From Setaria digitata (lineage: Eukaryota; Nematoda; Chromadorea; Rhabditida; Setariidae): 64,000 bases of DNA. Position numbers and translations under genes: made by a program. The notes under the pieces were generated by a model. It was not told the DNA's origin. It saw only the letters and a list, made by a program, of their open reading frames with translations, and searched no databases. Within the stretch, counting starts at the first letter, position 1. Each line of letters begins with the position of its first letter. Of the stretch, positions 59,501 to 64,000 are shown one piece after another. The stretch covers positions 124,001 through 188,000 of the forward strand of contig RCAB01000026.1 in NCBI GenBank assembly GCA_003640385.1. The letters run 5' to 3'.

Positions 59501-62268
59501 TTAAGTACTTCTAAATTCAACTCTCCTCGCTGGATCTATTTCAGGATGCCAGAGATCCATCCTGAGTATCAAACGATATTTGTTTGCAGATGCACCCTCG
59601 AACCACAATTCCTGTTCAAATGAATCATCGAAAACAAGAAAATGACCCGCTTTCCAACCTCGCACTTCGTGTCCTACTCGCAACCGAGCTTCTGAAAAAG
59701 TTGATTAGAAATACCATAAATTTTATACGAGATAATTTATCAAACTACAAAAAATGAAAAAAAAAAATACCAGATGAATGAAAAAAAAGTACCAGATGAT
59801 ACTATAAGACCCAAATGGGCTTGTAGGCGGTAATTGGAATACCCACAATGTGGCCATATTCGAGTACCACTTACTAGAAGTGAAAGCTTTATCTGTAAAA
59901 CAGAAACTTTCAGTGGCGATTCTCATGTCGTCAATCTTCTGCATGTAAAAGAAAATAATTTGGAGATTTTCTCTTTATCTCTCCTATTAGGCACTATTCG
60001 AAAAACTACGAATAAAAGGAAAATAAAAACACTTGTGACCATAGCAACAGAAAAAAGATATCAAAGAAAAAAAATAAAGATACAATTGAGTAACACGAGA
60101 GTTTCAGTAGCACTTTCTCTACTCAACAAGTGCTGGATAAATTTTTTAATTCTCACTTCGCTTTTTAAGCAGTTAGACGAATCCTTAAACATGCGCATAA
60201 TGCTGCATGTTTTTGGTGCTTTTAAACAATTCGACGAGTTCCATGAATTACCACTATATAAAGTGAAAGCTGACCACTGTCCATCAATGATCAGTTCTTT
60301 ATGTTGTGGTTCAAATAAATTTGGTTCACTGCTCAGTATTGCAGCCGCTTCTTCTCGAATAACTGTCCACTGCCTTTCAATTTTCTGAAAAGTGAACATT
60401 ATTCACACCCTTCTTCCTTTGCAAATATTTGTGTTTGAAAATTTGCAAATACCACTGATTTATTTTATTTACTTTTACAATCTACAAATAACAACAGCAG
60501 TAATATGACATTTTCTTATTTATTTTTAACATACGAATGACGACTTAATTTCCGAATGACAATTTCTTCTGAAACACCAAAATCTTACTGAAAAAAATAT
60601 TTTCTTGTCTAAGATTTAACTTCAGCTGCTCACAAATTGCACGTTCTTATAAGGAAACATAGAAAAACGACTACCTTGAGATGTTTCGAACAGAGAGTTT
60701 GTTCAGTAGACCACCAAGGTCGAGCAGTTAAACCCTCGACATTGTATAGAGATCGTTGATAAGCAGAGGGGAATAGACCGACTTTTACTCCAATGCTATA
60801 TACTCGATATGCCTTAAAATACAAGTATGTCAAGAAGGTGGCATAAGAAAAAAAAACCATGATTTGAGCATTAAAATTAAACATCACTGCAGAATTCTTT
60901 TAAATACTGCGAAAGAAAGAGTGCAAAAATAAGATAAAAATATGTATATTTCTTAGCTATTTGTCCTGATATACCGAAAAGGAAAAAAGGATAACTTTCA
61001 GAAGTTATTCCTACCTCCTGCCTCCTACCCAATCGCGTCAATGCTTCGCCGAAATGGTAATAAAATCTGAAAATAAAAATATTAGAGTTTAAAAAAGGAA
61101 GAATTTGTAATCTTCCATTACTTTTGCTCAATATTTCAATTGTACCAAATGTACACCTAAAATATATTCTAAACATAAACAAACTAAAGACAATCAGAAA
61201 ATAACAACTTAAGAGTGTAGAACAATTGTATTTACTTATTATATGACGTGTTAAGCGATAAAGAATAAATACCTATTCTCAGCATGACAAACCAAAAATT
61301 TCATTAAGGAAATAGAAAAAGAATACCTGGGATCAGCAATTATGTCACGAACAGCACGTAGGCCTTTACGCATATACAGCACGCCATTCTCCAGATCTCC
61401 GCTTAGTTTCAAAATATAACCGTAATATGCTTGAGCAACACCATTTGTTGGTGAAATTTTCAAAACCTATTTAAAAAATTTCTGAATTTAAAAATTGGAG
61501 CTGAATAAGTTAAATTCGTCACAGACCATGATGTATTACAGATTTTCGAAGAGAAATGAGAAGCAACATACATTTTCAAATACCATTCGTGCATCGTCTT
61601 CTCGTCCCATCATTAAAAAGGTCAGTCCTTGATCATTGTGCAGCTGTAAAACATCCGGATAACGATCGATCAGAGAACGTTGCGCTTGCAGTACGCGATG
61701 TAACATACCGCGGAATCTTGCACGATCGATCAAACGATATGCTGCCTGACTAAAAATATCAAGAATAATACCAAAAGCGAATTAACTTGAAGGCCCACAA
61801 ATTAGAGAAGTTAAGATCTGTCAATTCGAGAATGTAATCATAAATTGAGATTTACACTCTGAAGAAATAGACAATGAAGAAGTCAAAATCTCATAAACGA
61901 GATGCGTTGCTTTCTATTTGTTTTATAGCACTGCTAAATCAAATTTGAGAGTTTTATCAGTAAAAAAAAACAGTATGATTAGTGACTTTAAAGCCATAGA
62001 AATTTGGAATAACTCAAAAACTCAAAATCAAAAGTAAAAATATATACGTCGACACAGAAAGATGTATTTACTTGAATAGGGCATCCGGCGTACTGTCAAT
62101 ATCCAGCACCTTTTGGTATTCATTGATCGCTACATCCAGAAATGAATGATCTGATTCAATTTCGCTTTTAATATCATTTGCTCGAGCGATACCAAAATGA
62201 GCTCGAGGGCTATCAGGATTAGATCGTAAAACAGTCTCGAAAATGGCAGTGGCGGAGTGGAAGTCATG
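59501..62268 (-). CDS. ASPH: Aspartyl/asparaginyl beta-hydroxylase, C-terminal part
   Basis: 2-oxoglutarate/Fe(II) oxygenase of the ER lumen that hydroxylates Asp/Asn in EGF-like domains. Eight exons in transcription order: 62268-62072, 61749-61572, 61466-61327, 61066-61015, 60812-60675, 60384-60157, 59892-59793, 59691-59501; 407 aa, starting in phase 0. The N-terminal cytoplasmic/membrane region and start codon were not found and may lie beyond 64000. The order matches human ASPH: a TPR-like helical region (ATAIFETVLRSNPDSPRAHF, LHNDQGLTFLMMGREDDA, FYYHFGEALTRLG), then YQRSLYNVEGLTARPWW, DGQWSAFTLY, CLKAPKTC and the catalytic domain (SGTRIWPHCGYSNYRLQAHL, FLVFDDSFEQELWF, YRLILRMDLWHPE). The first iron histidine (WPH) is kept, but the position of human H725 reads Gln, and the position of human R688 also reads Gln. 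The exon before the last carries a tandemly duplicated donor. Confidence 0.92.
59771..59802. repeat. ASPH: 22-nt tandem duplication of a splice donor
   Basis: On the minus strand TCATCTGGTACTTTTTTTT is followed 22 nt later by TCATCTGGTATTTTTTT. Both copies carry a potential CTG|GTA donor. The first (exon end 59793) gives the conserved frame; the second (59771) would add 22 nt and shift it. Confidence 0.8.
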
Positions 62269-64000
62269 CTGAAAATGCTACTAGATGAACATATTACCAG
62301 CTAACGCTTCTACCCCATCTAATTTTAGCTTGTCTAAGCCAATAAACAAGGAATGCTTTCAAGTTTTTTAAAGTTTTCCGAAACTTACAAACCAGAAATA
62401 GTCTAGAATTTGCAGTTAAATGTATATACAAAATATATATAAAGTTTAAATGGATACTCTATAACTTGGCGATCTATCGATATCCTATCTTTAAAGTTTA
62501 TTTTCCTGTCAAAAATAAACTTTTAAATCTTAAATCCCGATTCATCAGCTAAATATTTGATTTTCTATTGAAACAACGAAGAAAATAATAACTGAAATAA
62601 TGAAAAGTTAAAAGGTCAATATGGAAAGCAGTGTTATGTATCAGATCTTAAAAATTAACAGTCCTAGTTTAAAACTTTTAGAAGTTGAATAAGAATCACA
62701 TAAAGTAAACAATACACAGTTCCCAATGAGTTCAAAATGTCGAAACAAACATACTGACCAGCATTACATCGAGCCTAATAATAATTATACGGAAAGAGCA
62801 GCTTTCATAGATTCACTAATCAAACATATTTTTGAATAACTCTTATGAAGTGACATCGAGGCACTTTAATTTAAATCACCATGAATTCGTGAGGTGCCTT
62901 CAGTTTACTTTACAACATTTTGAGATGAAGCATAGGCTAAGTTGACTGAACCTATCCTGACTTCAAAATTATATGAAATAAGGACAAAAGGGAATCAGAA
63001 GTGTAAAAATAAGCAGAACTTTTCATAGGGAATGAATTGATGAATTAAGTCTGATTTTCCAGCCCAGTCTTTTCTTTAATGTTAAGACAAAAGTTGAAGT
63101 ACGGCAATAGTGTTAATATACAGTATTTCACTGAGCAAACAGCACCCATAAAATAAGCTTTTATTAGAGCGAATGGAATTCATATACATGGAAAAGAGAA
63201 TAAAATGTACAAAAATATTCGAAAAATTGAAAAATTAGTTTTATGCTAGAAGGGCTGAAGTTCGACCATTTCCGAGTCTCTCTAATTTTAATCATTTTAA
63301 ATTGAACAAAGTTGTTAAAAGAAAAAAAAAAAAAAAAATAGATGGAGAATAGTCATCAGAACGATCGGTCAACAAGGAACTGACTACTCGAACCTCAATA
63401 ATAAAATATCCTAAAATGCAAACCACCTTGATATGTTTATCAGAAGTAATGTATCACATTAAAAACTTAGGATAAACCCTCAACACATGCTAATTATAAT
63501 ACTTCAAGTTAACATTTAACAGAAATATTGTGCCATTAGAGGCAGTGGACTAAGTTGGCAGCAATGGCTCTGCCACAGATTTTTCAACCATTTCTTGAAA
63601 TGGCAAACTACCACCAAGTCTTTCCTTATGAATTTTCCAAATTCGTGCTATTTCTTTAACTTTTCATAACTAATATCTATTTAGTGCATCAATTCTATCC
63701 AATCATTTGATATATAGATTAAACAGAACATAATCCGTCAGAAATTTCTCCAATACAATATGTGAGGGTGGATAAGAGATGTCTAAATTCTAATCAACCC
63801 ATAGTTTACTTAATCAATAACTCAACTTTCAAGAAACGAATAAATTAATATATCACGAAGTAAACAACTGGAACAATCTACACAGCAAATGTGTCTTAAA
63901 AATCTTAAAAACAGCTGATAAAAAAAAGCATTTTATATTTTAAAATAGTCTAAATAAAATGAAAATTTCAATTAACAGAAGTCTGAACCACAGAGATTAT
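62269..64000. other. Probable ASPH intron or upstream DNA
   Basis: AT-rich sequence with homopolymer runs. No upstream ASPH exon (membrane anchor or start) and no other gene could be identified on either strand. Confidence 0.45.

Overview
The window is nuclear DNA of a nematode, most likely a filarial or other spirurid parasite. It is strongly A+T rich by eye. Genes are broken into many small exons separated by introns of about 100-1300 bp. Acceptors are mostly the nematode-type TTTTCAG or TTTTTAG, and several start codons sit 0-35 nt after an unpaired TTTCAG/TTGCAG acceptor, as expected for spliced-leader trans-splicing. Species assignment is inference from style only. I assembled all gene models by hand from splice sites, reading phase and remembered family conservation, so exon ends are predictions. 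The models keep phase, although a few junctions rest on weak sites, noted in each entry.

Layout. 1-5.3 kb: no gene I can name. 5.3-9.1 kb (+): an arrestin (12 exons). 11.3-16.5 kb (-): a type II membrane protein with an extracellular SEA domain. 17.6-18.0 kb (+): a tentative small secreted cysteine-containing protein. 19.5-27.9 kb (-): four co-oriented genes in transcription order tin-9.2 (small Tim chaperone, Tim10B type), exos-4.1 (exosome Rrp41), exos-2 (exosome Rrp4) and 6-phosphogluconolactonase. The first two are separated by only 75 bp and look like a dicistronic unit. 28.2-32.3 kb (+): splicing factor SLU7, divergent from tin-9.2 across 271 bp. 32.8 kb (-): tRNA-Gly(CCC). 33.3-35.4 kb (+): a PAP2-family polyisoprenoid/presqualene diphosphate phosphatase (PLPP6 type). 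36.8-39.8 kb (-): F-box protein FBXO9. 40.0-46 kb: mostly unassigned, with some exon-like minus-strand pieces and a pyrimidine/purine island. 46.1-57.1 kb (+): an ABCC5/MRP-5 transporter of 30 exons, whose worm relatives export heme. 59.5-62.3 kb (-): the C-terminal part of an aspartyl/asparaginyl beta-hydroxylase (ASPH), whose 5' exons lie outside the window or were not found.

How the genes relate. Most are housekeeping genes. The clearest functional grouping is RNA metabolism: two exosome subunits in one putative operon next to the splicing factor SLU7. The most notable departures from family norms are an ASPH whose second iron-ligand histidine reads as glutamine, an MRP-5 whose first nucleotide-binding domain has lost the switch histidine, three apparent GC-AG introns in three genes, and several near-perfect inverted repeats in introns and intergenic DNA. 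I saw no CRISPR array, rRNA or bacterial (Wolbachia-like) gene, and no transposase or reverse transcriptase.
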